The notes under the pieces: generated by a model
Seen by the model: only the letters and a program-made list of their open reading frames with translations
Told to the model about the DNA's origin: nothing
Databases searched by the model: none
Origin: Nitrososphaerota archaeon
GTDB lineage: Archaea; Thermoproteota; Nitrososphaeria; Nitrososphaerales; Nitrosopumilaceae
Assembly (NCBI GenBank): GCA_016215465.1
Contig: JACRJT010000051.1
Coordinates: 1-64,000, forward strand
Direction: 5' to 3'
Length of the DNA: 64,000 bases
In this document: piece by piece, positions 51,672 through 61,590 of the stretch
Position numbering within the stretch: position 1 is the stretch's first letter
How the letters are laid out: each line of letters opens with the position of its first letter
Program-made: the position numbers and the translations under genes

Positions 51672-54600
51672 TTAGCTCGTAATTGACGGCATTCGTTTGT
51701 CCTTGTACGTAACAACGTGTGACACACCATTTTTTGGATAAACCCCGTAGATCAGTTTGGCTTTTTGTACAACAGAGTCCTTGAGTGACACCATGATGAA
51801 CTGGCTTCCGTTTGAGCGTTGTTCTATTATTTTGGCTAGTTTTTCAGCGTTTGGTGCATCCAGGTGTGCGTCAACCTCATCAAACAGGTAAAACACAGAA
51901 GGTTTGAGCTTTTGTAGAGCCAAAACGAATACAATTGCTGCAAGCGTTTTTTCCCCACCAGAAATTGATGTTGATTCTCTTTTCGGTTTGTTTGGGAACT
52001 GGATCAAATAGGATATTCCGGAATTGAAAATATCATCCTCGTTTTGCAGTTCAAGCCAAGCCTGTCCCCCAGTCATGGTGTTAAACGCCTCGCGGATTTC
52101 CTTGTCTACTTTGTCAAATGCGTCAAGGAATGTTTGGCGCTTGTCTTTGTCAATTTCTTCGATAAACTTGACAATTGCATTTCGTTCTTCCTCTAGTTCG
52201 TTCTTTCTATCAGACATCGAGCGGTATCCGTGCGATATCTCAAGGTAGGTTTCAGGTGCACTGGCATTAAGCTTTGATGCAAGGGAATTCATCTCAGATT
52301 CAAGTGAGTGTAACATCGGATCAACTTCAAACGTTTCTGTGATTTCCTCGTAGCCATATTTTTCGAGAATTTTTTGGATTTTTACCTCATTTTCCACTAT
52401 ATCTCGAATGTCTCTTGAGAGAGAATCAGATTGCCTTTCGCGTGAACTGATTTCACGTATAAAGAATCTCTCCCTTTCATTTAGCTTGCCTAGCAGTTCG
52501 TCAAATTCCTGCAGTTTTGATATGGATGTGCCCGATGTTGAGATTAGAACTTGTTCTTTTTCCCTTAGTTTTACCAGATTTTCATTTGCAGTTTCCTTTT
52601 CTTTTACTAATACATTGAGTCTTGATTCAATTTCATGTTTTTCATGATTAAGTGATGATTGTTCCTCGTGCAAGTTTCGCATCTTTGTTTTTTCGCCAAT
52701 CTCTTGCGCAGACAGAGTGGCAACTTGGGATTCTTTTTCTCGAAGTTCATTTATGATAGTCGATTGCCTTGCCATAACAGAGGTGCGTTTTTCATTAAGT
52801 CTATTAAGCTCATTTGCGATACGATTGTTTTCCCCGTCAGCATAGTTATCATGTACAAGTGAGATTCTTTCCTCAAGGGATGCAAGGTACGACTCTTCTT
52901 TTGCAAGATCCATGCGTAGCCTTTCATCATGTCGTTCAAGCTGAGATATTCTTGTTTCAAGCTGAGATTTCATCTTGTCAATTGATGTTATCTTGAATTT
53001 CAGGTCTGAATAACTCATATCTGCGTTTGAGAGGCCGGTTTCAGAAATTGATAGCCTGCTTTGGTAGTTTTGGACTATCCCCTCTACTTTTTTTAGCGAA
53101 AATCTTTTCTTTTGTATGTATTTTTTGAGCAAATTAATCGATTGGATAAGGCCGTCAACTGAGGTGCTCATCGAGATGATTTTTGTGAGCTTTGAAATCT
53201 TGGAGTTTATGTCAATAATTACGGCACTTGCCTTTGCTTCAAAGAACTCACCTTCCAGAGTCACAGTCTTGTAGCCGGACTTTGAGATACGAATTGCAGC
53301 ATCCCTAGAATCTACCAAGACTACATTTCCGAACAAAAAGGTCTTTAGTGGTGCGTATTTTTCATCGCATTTTACAAAATCAGATAGCACTCCCACAACA
53401 GAAGAGTCATTGGGCAGTGTCAGACGGAAATTAGGGATTGCCTCCAGAGGAATTATCTTTAGCTTCGGTAGTTTTCTTGTTCGCGCAACTTCAGCCAGAC
53501 TCAAAAGCGTTGCAAAATCTTTAACCACAAAAGACTTTATCCAATCAGATGCGCCAGCCAGAATCGCTCGCTCGTATTGTCTATCCCAAGATATCATCTC
53601 ATAGACGAGTCCCTCTATCCCAAGTTCTGCACTATGTTCTTTGAGGTTTGCAATTGTATAATCCTCATGCATTATTCCCTTTACTACTTTAATTTTTGCA
53701 TCGTATTGCGCTGCTGCCTTACTCGCCTTCTCCAGAATAATTGAAATTTCTTCAATATCGTTTTCGATTCTTGCGTGCTTTGTTGTCTGAGTGGAAATTC
53801 TTGACTTTAATTCAGTTATTGTGTCCTTATGATTTATTCTAATTGATTCTAATCTTATTTTTAATAATTCAAGTTTTTTTGATTCTTCTATTATATCTGC
53901 GTGTCTTTGCCGATTGCCTTCAATCCTTGTTTTGATATCTTGAATATCAGAAGTTATTTTTCCAAACGTTACTTTTGCTTGGTTCAGCTTTGTTGTGAGG
54001 CTTTGGATTTTTGTATCAACTTCTTTTCTTTGCGCAACGACCTGTGCTTGCTGCCGATATACCTGGGAGCTTTCAGATTCTATTGATTTTACGTCTTGAT
54101 AGACTTGGTTCTTTTCCTCTCTAATTTGTGCAAGGGATGTTTTTTGTTCTGTGATTTGTGATTCTATGGTAAGCCTTGCTTGACGTAGTGATTCTAATTC
54201 GATTGCAATTTCCGGAATACGCGTCTGAATCTGATTCAGTCTTCTTGTTTTTGTCAGGGTTTCAGTATTGGCACTTTCATACAACTGCATTGCGGCACTG
54301 AGATCAGAATCAATTGCTGCCTTTGCGTGGTTGTAGGCATTTGCTTCTGCCATAAATGATGATTTTTGAGCCTCTAGTTCTGAGATTTCCTTTTTGATTG
54401 CGGTCCTTTCCTCATCAAGCTTCTTTGTCTCAGACACAAGTGAGTGCATGCTACGTTCTTTTGATAGTTTTTCAGTCTGGATTACCTTCATTTTGTTTGA
54501 TGCAGAAATTGCATGGAGTCGTCCAAGCTCACGGTTTATCAGCTCATATCTTAGCTTTAGGTTTCTCTCAACTTCCAGCTCATCAATTCTCTTTTTGATT

Positions 54601-55196
54601 TCGTCCATTCTTGCCAAAGCGACCTCTAAGCGTCGGTCTGCATCTTCTAGCTGCTTGATGGATTCTGATTTTTTTTCATCAAAATATGATAAACCGATCA
54701 GGTCTTCAATTACGGTTCTTTTTTCCTCTGCCGTAAATTCAGAAATTCTTGTAACTGTTCCCTGCTGTACGGCGTTAAGCTGATTTAGGCTAGCGTTTGC
54801 GACCTCTAAAAGATCAAGGATCTGGTTACGGTTTGTTTGCTTTTGATTTAGATAATAGGTATTTTCTCCCTGCTCATCCATTTCTCTTGTTATGACAACA
54901 GAGTTGGAATCAACTGGAATCTTTCTATCAGAGTTATCAAATTGGAGGCTTACTCGTGCCATCTTTGGCCCACGTCGTGTTCCCTCAATATCATGGATCA
55001 GGGATCGGAGTTTGTCCACCCTCATTATCTTTGGTCGGTTTTCACCTAGCGCAAAAATTATCGCATCAAGTATGTTGCTTTTACCAGATCCATTTGGACC
55101 TGAGATCGATACAAGTCCAGGCTCAAAGCTTACAGTACTGTTTGTGAACCCGAACGATTTGAAGCCAAAAATGTCAACCTTTTTGATATGAACCAA
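51672..55196 (-). CDS. smc: SMC chromosome-segregation ATPase
   Basis: A 1174-residue protein that compacts and helps segregate chromosomes. Walker A is in SISGPNGSGKSNILDAI near the start; two long coiled coils flank a hinge at about 500-670 (YDVIK-like IANLKEHSAELGIEGLVYEM...VLVDSRDAAIRIS). The C-terminal head has the signature SISGGEKTLAAIVFVLAL and Walker B VFYLFDEVDAHLD. Length is normal. No scpA/scpB is visible beside it. Confidence 0.98.
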   Translation of the reverse strand: MVHIKKVDIFGFKSFGFTNSTVSFEPGLVSISGPNGSGKSNILDAIIFALGENRPKIMRVDKLRSLIHDIEGTRRGPKMARVSLQFDNSDRKIPVDSNSVVITREMDEQGENTYYLNQKQTNRNQILDLLEVANASLNQLNAVQQGTVTRISEFTAEEKRTVIEDLIGLSYFDEKKSESIKQLEDADRRLEVALARMDEIKKRIDELEVERNLKLRYELINRELGRLHAISASNKMKVIQTEKLSKERSMHSLVSETKKLDEERTAIKKEISELEAQKSSFMAEANAYNHAKAAIDSDLSAAMQLYESANTETLTKTRRLNQIQTRIPEIAIELESLRQARLTIESQITEQKTSLAQIREEKNQVYQDVKSIESESSQVYRQQAQVVAQRKEVDTKIQSLTTKLNQAKVTFGKITSDIQDIKTRIEGNRQRHADIIEESKKLELLKIRLESIRINHKDTITELKSRISTQTTKHARIENDIEEISIILEKASKAAAQYDAKIKVVKGIMHEDYTIANLKEHSAELGIEGLVYEMISWDRQYERAILAGASDWIKSFVVKDFATLLSLAEVARTRKLPKLKIIPLEAIPNFRLTLPNDSSVVGVLSDFVKCDEKYAPLKTFLFGNVVLVDSRDAAIRISKSGYKTVTLEGEFFEAKASAVIIDINSKISKLTKIISMSTSVDGLIQSINLLKKYIQKKRFSLKKVEGIVQNYQSRLSISETGLSNADMSYSDLKFKITSIDKMKSQLETRISQLERHDERLRMDLAKEESYLASLEERISLVHDNYADGENNRIANELNRLNEKRTSVMARQSTIINELREKESQVATLSAQEIGEKTKMRNLHEEQSSLNHEKHEIESRLNVLVKEKETANENLVKLREKEQVLISTSGTSISKLQEFDELLGKLNERERFFIREISSRERQSDSLSRDIRDIVENEVKIQKILEKYGYEEITETFEVDPMLHSLESEMNSLASKLNASAPETYLEISHGYRSMSDRKNELEEERNAIVKFIEEIDKDKRQTFLDAFDKVDKEIREAFNTMTGGQAWLELQNEDDIFNSGISYLIQFPNKPKRESTSISGGEKTLAAIVFVLALQKLKPSVFYLFDEVDAHLDAPNAEKLAKIIEQRSNGSQFIMVSLKDSVVQKAKLIYGVYPKNGVSHVVTYKDKRMPSITS

Positions 55197-55451
55197 TGAT
55201 TATCTTTCAGAAACTGGTTTGTTAATCAAATACTGACAAGTTTAGTTGACTAAATTATGCTGTTTTGTTTAGTTTGGAACGGGTTTTTTTGATACGATAC
55301 GAGAAATGTCGTAATGGGATCACAGCATTTTACTTGGCTACATCTTGGCGCTTGGGGCATCCAAAAAAAGCCATGAATCTTGCGGTAGGAACTATACAGT
55401 ACAAGCGAGGTCCATTTATGTATAATTAGGTCAAAGTGATAGTAAGGGCAT

Positions 55452-56189
55452 TTGATAAAGCTAGGTTTAGTTCAGGCTCACACGTATGGCGCCAATGAAA
55501 TAGGAATCAGCATTATTTCCAAACTAGTAGAAAAACTTGGAAAACAGGAAACAGACATTGTTTGTCTTCCAGAGCAGTGGCTAAAGGAAAACAGGATTGT
55601 CGATTTTAGTATAGAGTTTTCAAGATTTAAAAAAATTGCAAAAGAGTATTCCATGACTATCATTCCAGGTGCGTTTTATGAGAAAAGAAAAAACGGTCAC
55701 GTAATTTCATCTCCAATAATAGACCAGACAGGAGAAATCATGGGAACGCAGGAAAAGATTCATCCATTTGACTATGAAAAAGGCCTAGTCAAACCAGGCA
55801 CGGACGCCAAGGTGTTCAAGACTGCGTGCAAATTTGGCATAATAATTTGCTATGACATGGTGTTTTCAGACGTAGCGGAAACTTTGGTAAAGAAAGGCGC
55901 CCAGGTGCTGTTTTCACCCTCAAGGATAGTCAAAAGGGGCATAACCCCATGGCATTTGTATGTGCAAGTCAGGGCACTAGAAAACCGTATCCCAATATTG
56001 GCTGCAAATGTACAAAACAATCGCTTTGGTGGAAACAGCATCATCGTAAGCATGTATGAGCGCGACAGGGTAATGATACCAAGCGTACTAACCCTAAAGG
56101 GAGAATCTGCAAAATCACTAGAGTTTGACTTGTCAAAATACGAAAAAAGCCGCAAAGGGAGATTTGCTGATCACCGAAAATTCACCTAG
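55452..56189 (+). CDS. Carbon-nitrogen hydrolase (nitrilase superfamily)
   Basis: A 245-residue amidase-type protein from TTG 55452. The catalytic triad is visible: Glu in VCLPEQWL, Lys in QEKIHPFDYEKGL, Cys in FGIIICYDMVFSD. The family includes omega-amidases and NitFhit-like repair amidases. Substrate unknown. It shares a strand with the deoxyhypusine synthase gene 41 bp downstream. Confidence 0.88.
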   Translation: MIKLGLVQAHTYGANEIGISIISKLVEKLGKQETDIVCLPEQWLKENRIVDFSIEFSRFKKIAKEYSMTIIPGAFYEKRKNGHVISSPIIDQTGEIMGTQEKIHPFDYEKGLVKPGTDAKVFKTACKFGIIICYDMVFSDVAETLVKKGAQVLFSPSRIVKRGITPWHLYVQVRALENRIPILAANVQNNRFGGNSIIVSMYERDRVMIPSVLTLKGESAKSLEFDLSKYEKSRKGRFADHRKFT

Positions 56190-56230
56190 ATTTCAGGACG
56201 ATTTTATAACCCAAAACATCTGCTAGAGAC

Positions 56231-57172
56231 ATGATAGAGTCCGGAAATCCAGTACGAGACATTAACATCACATCTCAGAGTAGCATTGAAGAGATTTTTG
56301 AGCAGATGTCAAAGTCAGGCGGATTTGAGTCAAGAAACCTTGCAGACGGGTTGGAAATTCTCACAGCGATGATTTCGGATAAAAGCTGCCTCAAATTTCT
56401 GTCATTTGTAGGAGCTGTAGTATCGACTGGAACTAGAGGCATAATAAAAGAAATGATCAAAAACAAGTGGTTCGACGTTGTGATTACTACCTGTGGTGCG
56501 CTAGACCACGACATTGCAAGATATTTTTCAAATTACAAAGAAGGCTCGTTCACAATGGATGACGGACAGCTTGCAGACCAACACATACACAGATTAGGAA
56601 ATGTTTTGGTCCCAATGGAGAGCTATGGACCGTTAATTGAAGAGAAAATGCAGGAAATTTTGGAAGAAGCATACAAGCACGGCAAAAAAGAGATGTCAAC
56701 TGCAGACATCACAAGAGAGATAGGAAAGAAACTTGGTGAAAACTCGTTTTTACATTGGGCATACAAAAATGAGATTCCAGTAATAGTCCCAGGAATAATG
56801 GATGGTGCAGTTGGAAGTCAAATTTGGTTATTTACACAAAAACATCACGATTTCAAATTAAACATGACGCAGGATGCAGACACATTATCAGGTTTGGTCT
56901 TCAAGGCAGAAAAGTCAGGCGCACTCATGCTCGGAGGAGGGATATCAAAGCATCATACATTATGGTGGAATCAGTACCGCGATGGGCTAGATTATGCAGT
57001 GTATGTCACAACTGCCCAAGAATTTGACGGTAGTCTTTCCGGAGCACTGGTACGTGAAGCAATATCTTGGGGCAAGGTAACCCAGGAAGCCAAACAGACA
57101 ACAATTCATGCAGAAATCACCACCATGTTGCCATTTCTGTACAGAGCTCTGTTGTCAAAGATAAACCAGTAA
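56231..57172 (+). CDS. dys: Deoxyhypusine synthase
   Basis: A 313-residue protein that transfers the aminobutyl group of spermidine to a Lys of aIF5A. SFVGAVVSTGTRGIIKEM, VITTCGALDHDIARY, MLGGGISKHHTLW, and the catalytic Lys in AISWGKVTQEAK are present. In the usual family motif, a GSDSGA segment precedes it; here it reads GSLSGA, so one acidic residue differs. An archaeal hypusination pathway is therefore expected. Confidence 0.93.
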   Translation: MIESGNPVRDINITSQSSIEEIFEQMSKSGGFESRNLADGLEILTAMISDKSCLKFLSFVGAVVSTGTRGIIKEMIKNKWFDVVITTCGALDHDIARYFSNYKEGSFTMDDGQLADQHIHRLGNVLVPMESYGPLIEEKMQEILEEAYKHGKKEMSTADITREIGKKLGENSFLHWAYKNEIPVIVPGIMDGAVGSQIWLFTQKHHDFKLNMTQDADTLSGLVFKAEKSGALMLGGGISKHHTLWWNQYRDGLDYAVYVTTAQEFDGSLSGALVREAISWGKVTQEAKQTTIHAEITTMLPFLYRALLSKINQ

Positions 57173-57216
57173 GACTTCGGTAAAAGTATATCAGTATTAA
57201 TTTAGAACATTCATCT

Positions 57217-57933
57217 ATGTTTCCACGACTTTGGGTCAAGGAGCTCAAGCCAATAGACCTGGAAGGAGGATATCTTATTGACGGTTTTCCATCAATTGGG
57301 TTCACAAGTGCAATTGCAAGTGAATCATTAATGCATTCAGCACCGTACGAGCTTGTTGGATTTATCGACTCGCTTGATTTCCCAACTGTCTCCATAATTA
57401 AAGATGGAGTGCCAAATTACGCGACACGTATTTTTGTAAACAAGGACCTCAAGGTAGGAGTGTTTACGTCGTATTTGACAATCAACGAGCCACATCACAG
57501 AGCAATTGCAAAATTAATGCTAAAGTGGGCAAAAAAACACAAGTGCTCACTGGTTGTCAGCAGTGCACCAATGAAAGTACTAATAGAAAACGCAGATCAA
57601 GTAATTGCTGCAGGCAGTACCCAGGAGGCAAGAGAAAAGATCAAGCATGCAGGAATGACAATATTGCAAAATGGCACCATTCCGGGAATTCCAGGAGCAT
57701 TGCTTAATGAGGGAATGCTAAACGGCCAAAATGTAGTAGTTGTTCTAGTCGATGTAGATGAATCAGGTCCGGATTTCAAGTCCAGTGTGCGCCTTTGTAT
57801 GGCAATGTCAAAGATTTTGCCAGGGGTGTCATGTGATCTTGGATTAATGCAAAAACAGACAGAGATAGTGGAAAAAGAAATCAGGGAAAGAGAAAAGGAA
57901 ACAAGCGCCATTAAAAAATCAATGTATGGCTAG
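57217..57933 (+). CDS. PAC2-family protein (proteasome assembly chaperone-like)
   Basis: A 238-residue protein. PAC2-fold words are GYLIDGFPSIGFTSAIASESLM, ELVGFIDSLDFPTVSIIKDG and GTIPGIPGALLNEGM, with a helical coiled tail (EKEIREREKETSAI). Archaeal PAC2 proteins are thought to help proteasome assembly. It sits 3 bp before the LysE gene, probably on one transcript. Confidence 0.9.
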   Translation: MFPRLWVKELKPIDLEGGYLIDGFPSIGFTSAIASESLMHSAPYELVGFIDSLDFPTVSIIKDGVPNYATRIFVNKDLKVGVFTSYLTINEPHHRAIAKLMLKWAKKHKCSLVVSSAPMKVLIENADQVIAAGSTQEAREKIKHAGMTILQNGTIPGIPGALLNEGMLNGQNVVVVLVDVDESGPDFKSSVRLCMAMSKILPGVSCDLGLMQKQTEIVEKEIREREKETSAIKKSMYG

Positions 57934-57936
57934 TAC

Positions 57937-58554
57937 ATGCAAGACTTTTTCCAGTTCGGTATTGCAATAGTGATAATTTCAGCATCCGGGGTGATGTCAC
58001 CTGGGCCGTTATTTGTAGCAACAATCGCAAGCGGCATAAGGCAGGGCGCAAGGGCAGGATTCAAGATAGCATTCGGACACACACTGGTGGAATTACCGTT
58101 GGTTATTTTGATTGGGCTTGGAATTTTGTCACTTGACGCAATGCCACAATTTAGGGTTGTAGTTGGAATTTTGGGCGCTCTGAGTCTTTTTGGGTTTGCA
58201 GGATTACAGATAATATCAGTGTTAAAAAAAGATTCCACGCAGCACAAATCCAAATATGGTTCGTTTCTTACAGGCATATTTCTAACTGGATTGAACCCAT
58301 TTTTTCTGATATGGTGGTTTACGATTGGGTTTAAGCTTATTTCGGACGCACTCTTGTTGTGGTCGATGTGGGGAATTTTGATAATGTTTGGATTGCACAT
58401 CTGGATGGATTATGCATGGCTTGTTTTGGTTTCGTTTCTTTCTTCAAGGGGGAAAGTGTTTCTTTCAAACAAGAGGTATAAAATAGGTATGATTGGAATT
58501 AATTTTATCCTGATTTATTTTGGAATATCATTTATCTTGCAAGCAAAAGTCTAG
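57937..58554 (+). CDS. LysE-family amino-acid exporter
   Basis: A 205-residue membrane protein with about six helices. The family N-terminus is visible as SASGVMSPGPLFVATIASGIRQGARAGFKIAFGH, and GIFLTGLNPFFLIWW is the second conserved loop. It probably exports an amino acid or related amine. It begins 3 bp after the PAC2 gene and its stop overlaps the convergent gene at 58551. Confidence 0.88.
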   Translation: MQDFFQFGIAIVIISASGVMSPGPLFVATIASGIRQGARAGFKIAFGHTLVELPLVILIGLGILSLDAMPQFRVVVGILGALSLFGFAGLQIISVLKKDSTQHKSKYGSFLTGIFLTGLNPFFLIWWFTIGFKLISDALLLWSMWGILIMFGLHIWMDYAWLVLVSFLSSRGKVFLSNKRYKIGMIGINFILIYFGISFILQAKV

Positions 58555-58784
58555 CCGCAGTCAAGGATATCAAATTCTGTTTTGCATTCGTTGTTCAGGC
58601 TTGTGATTTTATCCACCAAAATCACACATTGTTGTGGATCCTGTAATTTTTTGTATTCCTCAATTTCTGACATTATAGAGAGTTGCTTTAATGAGCATGA
58701 GTTAAACACTTGAATTAAAACAAGGCCGGCAATTACAGAGACAGCAATTAGAATAGCGAATTTCCTATTCTTTTGTAATGTCAA
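58551..58784 (-). CDS. Small single-pass membrane protein
   Basis: A 77-residue protein. One TM segment at about residues 9-27 (ILIAVSVIAGLVLIQVF) is followed by a short exposed domain with Cys residues (NSCSL, PQQCVIL, NECKTEF, LDCG). The four cysteines could form two disulfides outside the cell. It starts inside the Alba gene's end (20 bp overlap) on the same strand. Confidence 0.6.
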   Translation of the reverse strand: MTLQKNRKFAILIAVSVIAGLVLIQVFNSCSLKQLSIMSEIEEYKKLQDPQQCVILVDKITSLNNECKTEFDILDCG

Positions 58785-59148
58785 TTTCTATTGTGGAAAC
58801 ATTTCTTGTTTTCCCATCTTGAGATAAAAGCGAATCAGATGAAATACGAACATCTTTGATTTTATATCCCACAGTGTTCATTCGTTTTACAATCATTTGA
58901 GATACATCAACTGCTTGTGTGATTCTCTGGCCCCTTGCCTTTATTGTCACAAATGACTGGTTCGAAAGCTGTGTCAGCGTAGCAGTGACATAAGTCATTA
59001 TTGGTTTTGTTCCAACAAAAATCACGTCACGTGTCTTTCTCGAATCTTCTTCGTCTGTGGATTTTGTCTCGTCTACTGTAGTGTTATCTTTGAGTTTTTG
59101 CGATTCTGTAAAGATTTCTTCGGCTTCAGTAGGTGTGTCTTCGCTCAT
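58765..59148 (-). CDS. albA: Alba chromatin protein
   Basis: A 127-residue protein. After a 40-residue acidic tail (DTPTEAEEIFTESQK...KSTDEEDSRK) the Alba fold reads VIFVGTKPIMTYVTATLTQL...VTIKARGQRITQAVDVSQMIVKRM...IEIDITKE. It binds DNA and RNA as dimers; the usual acetylated Lys near the start is replaced by the KPIM segment. The acidic N-terminal extension is unusual compared with crenarchaeal Alba. Confidence 0.92.
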   Translation of the reverse strand: MSEDTPTEAEEIFTESQKLKDNTTVDETKSTDEEDSRKTRDVIFVGTKPIMTYVTATLTQLSNQSFVTIKARGQRITQAVDVSQMIVKRMNTVGYKIKDVRISSDSLLSQDGKTRNVSTIEIDITKE

Positions 59149-59189
59149 TTTGTTTTGGCCTTAGGTTGTTCCTGCCCTTCGGCGTTTAT

Positions 59190-59456
59190 TTAATGTTTAA
59201 TATTTTCTTTTTGAATATAATTTTCTATAATTTTTTCAATCTCGTCTGGATTAGAGCAGGTTTTGACAGATTCAACCAAATCCTTTTCTTCAATTTCATA
59301 ACAGTTTAGAAATTCCTGGTCGTCTTTGTAGACTAGAACCACCTTCTCATGGTGAACGCAGTAATACATTTTTTCTTTTTCCATGTTTTCTGGCTTCATC
59401 TTGATGCCGTTTTCGTCAACAGATAATGGATAAACCACAATTGTCAATGCGTGCAT
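59190..59456 (-). CDS. Small soluble protein of unknown function
   Basis: Up to 88 residues; Met20 (about 59399) could be the true start. The core is a beta-strand pair around MYYCVHHEKVVLVYKDDQEFLNCYEI and a helical tail. Two Cys and an His pair are present, but no named family is seen. It diverges from the dinB gene on the other strand. Confidence 0.5.
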   Translation of the reverse strand: MHALTIVVYPLSVDENGIKMKPENMEKEKMYYCVHHEKVVLVYKDDQEFLNCYEIEEKDLVESVKTCSNPDEIEKIIENYIQKENIKH

Positions 59457-59518
59457 CGATATTTAGATTCTTAGAATGATTCGATATTGTAATAAGGATT
59501 TTTTTCCATACCATACAC

Positions 59519-60613
59519 ATGTCAGAGAGAATTGTGTTCCATGTTGATTTTGATTATTTCTACGCCCAATGCGAGGAGATCAGAAATTCCAGTCTAAGAA
59601 CAAAGCCGGTCGCAGTCTGCATATTTTCGGATAGAGGAGGAGATAGTGGTGCAATAGCAACTGCAAACTATATTGCAAGAAAATATGGCGTAAAGTCAGG
59701 CATGCCGATTAAATTTGCAAAAGCTCGGCTAAAGCAAATTTCAGATGCTGTTTTTTTGCCAGCAGATTTTCCGTATTATTCAGACATTTCCGAAAAAGCA
59801 ATGGAAATAATGAAAAACCATGCAGACGTTTTTGAATATGTAGGACGGGATGAGGCTTACCTTGATGTGACAAAAAGAATACAGAACAATTTCAAAAACG
59901 CAAGCCATCTTGCCCAGCAGCTCAAAAACCAGATAAGAAACGAAATCAAAATGACGTGTTCAGTTGGCGTATCAGTCAACAAGCTTGTCTCAAAAATTGC
60001 TTCAAGCCATAAAAAACCAGACGGGTTGACCGTGATAGAACCGCAGAACACAGAATCATTCTTGGCACCGCTCAAAGTAAGCGATATTCCAGGAATAGGC
60101 AGGGTTACTGAGGAAAAACTTCACGAAATAAATCTAAACACAATAGAGGAGTTACGCAAAGTTGACATTTTTACTCTAAACAAAATGTTTGGCAGAAAGA
60201 TTTCCCTTTACATCTACAATGCTGCAAGGGGCATAGATGATGAGCCAGTAGCAGAAAGACAGCCAACCATACAGTACAGCAGAATAGTCACATTAAAAAA
60301 AGATTCAAAGGAATTAGATTTCCTTGCGAGCAGTCTTGAAGAGATATGTATTGATGTGTACGAAACTGCAGTTAAAAACAAAAAAATGTTCAAATCAGTT
60401 GGGATTCAATTCGTACAATCAGATTTAGCAAGCAAGACAAAGTCAAAGATGCTCAAAAACCCAACATTTAGCCTTGAGGAACTAAAAAAGACGGCGCATC
60501 AGCTGCTAGAAGAAGCTTTGATTGACCAAACATTAAGCGTTAGAAGATTGGGAGTAAAAATTTCAGAACTGTCAGACCTACAAGGGCAAAGTTCGATTAC
60601 TAACTTCTTTTAA
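59519..60613 (+). CDS. dinB: DNA polymerase IV (Y family, DinB/Dpo4-like)
   Basis: A 364-residue translesion polymerase. Metal-ligand motifs are VDFDYFYAQCEE and YVGRDEAYLDVT (the usual SIDEAYLD with Gly-Arg in place of Ser-Ile); palm and little-finger regions follow. It ends in GQSSITNFF, a PCNA-binding peptide with Ile and FF in the right spacing. Its 3' end overlaps the start of the next minus-strand gene by 4 bp. Confidence 0.95.
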   Translation: MSERIVFHVDFDYFYAQCEEIRNSSLRTKPVAVCIFSDRGGDSGAIATANYIARKYGVKSGMPIKFAKARLKQISDAVFLPADFPYYSDISEKAMEIMKNHADVFEYVGRDEAYLDVTKRIQNNFKNASHLAQQLKNQIRNEIKMTCSVGVSVNKLVSKIASSHKKPDGLTVIEPQNTESFLAPLKVSDIPGIGRVTEEKLHEINLNTIEELRKVDIFTLNKMFGRKISLYIYNAARGIDDEPVAERQPTIQYSRIVTLKKDSKELDFLASSLEEICIDVYETAVKNKKMFKSVGIQFVQSDLASKTKSKMLKNPTFSLEELKKTAHQLLEEALIDQTLSVRRLGVKISELSDLQGQSSITNFF

Positions 60614-61527
60614 GATACAAGTCGTTTCATCCGTTTTGTTTCAATCGATGTTACGATGAGTAAGAATATGAAAATCCAAGGCAAGAACATTATTTCTCCT
60701 GCAATACCATGAAATTCTTCAAACTTGTTGGGATCAGTAGAAACCTTGAGTACGAATATGGATAGGGAGAATATCCTAATCATGTTTATGCCAATGGTTC
60801 CAAGTATTCCAATGATAAAGTATACTGCCTTGCGTTTTCGCTCTATGTTCATCTTTAGCAAAAATGCCATCATGACAAGCGAGTAAATTATAATGCTATG
60901 AACTCCCGCCGATGGCCAAAATACCTGCAGTGCCATTGGTCCATGCTCTCCTCGCAGCAGCATCAAATTTTCTTTAGCAATTGCAGTGCCAAGATCCAGA
61001 CTGTTGATGATCCAAACATTCGTCTTTACTAAATATGGTACCACATATTGAAGCGGTCCAAGTGTGTCGTAAGGAAAGAATGCATCAAGGGATAGAATTG
61101 CCGCACTGCCACAAAGAAAGATAGGCCCTGCAGGAGCAATGCGTATCCATTTCTTTCCAAACAGTATACTTACTACGGCAACCAAAAATACGCCCATTAT
61201 GACAAAATCCCACATCCATGCCCACGAATCTACAAGATGGACATTAAACTGAGGAGCCACATTTACAAGATAGTCCTTCAGACTATGTTCACGTATTACA
61301 AGATATGCGATAGCTGCACCAGCAAGCGGAATGGTTGCAAGTACTCTTTTTTTAGACACTTGAAGTTTAACTCCAATTAGCTCTGCAATGATGAATGCCA
61401 TTGCAAAAAGGAATCCTCCACGCCCTTGGTTCCAGCTTAGACTAAACGTGTCAGGATATACTACAAGTGCAAACAAGACAGGACTAATAATTATCATAAT
61501 TGCAAGAAGGAGAGTTTTATTTTGCAA
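60610..61527 (-). CDS. Exosortase/archaeosortase-superfamily membrane protein
   Basis: A 305-residue protein with about eight helices. The superfamily catalytic triad is Cys in a C-S-G-type loop, Arg, and His. Here the loop reads FWPSAGVHSIIIY, with Ser where Cys is expected; Arg is kept in NMIRIFSL and His in FEEFHGIAGEI. It is probably a thaumarchaeal archaeosortase-like protein acting on surface proteins, but whether Ser supports catalysis is open. No sorted substrate with a C-terminal recognition motif was identified nearby. Confidence 0.75.
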   Translation of the reverse strand: MQNKTLLLAIMIIISPVLFALVVYPDTFSLSWNQGRGGFLFAMAFIIAELIGVKLQVSKKRVLATIPLAGAAIAYLVIREHSLKDYLVNVAPQFNVHLVDSWAWMWDFVIMGVFLVAVVSILFGKKWIRIAPAGPIFLCGSAAILSLDAFFPYDTLGPLQYVVPYLVKTNVWIINSLDLGTAIAKENLMLLRGEHGPMALQVFWPSAGVHSIIIYSLVMMAFLLKMNIERKRKAVYFIIGILGTIGINMIRIFSLSIFVLKVSTDPNKFEEFHGIAGEIMFLPWIFIFLLIVTSIETKRMKRLVS

Positions 61528-61590
61528 TACGGTTTGTGAATCTCAAACGAATAAAAACTAAGCAATCATCATAGGTAGATTCTTGTGCGA

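Noticed and set aside
55197-55451. Short frames between smc and the nitrilase gene
   Set aside because: Only frames of about 20 codons or fewer without motifs; treated as promoter region.
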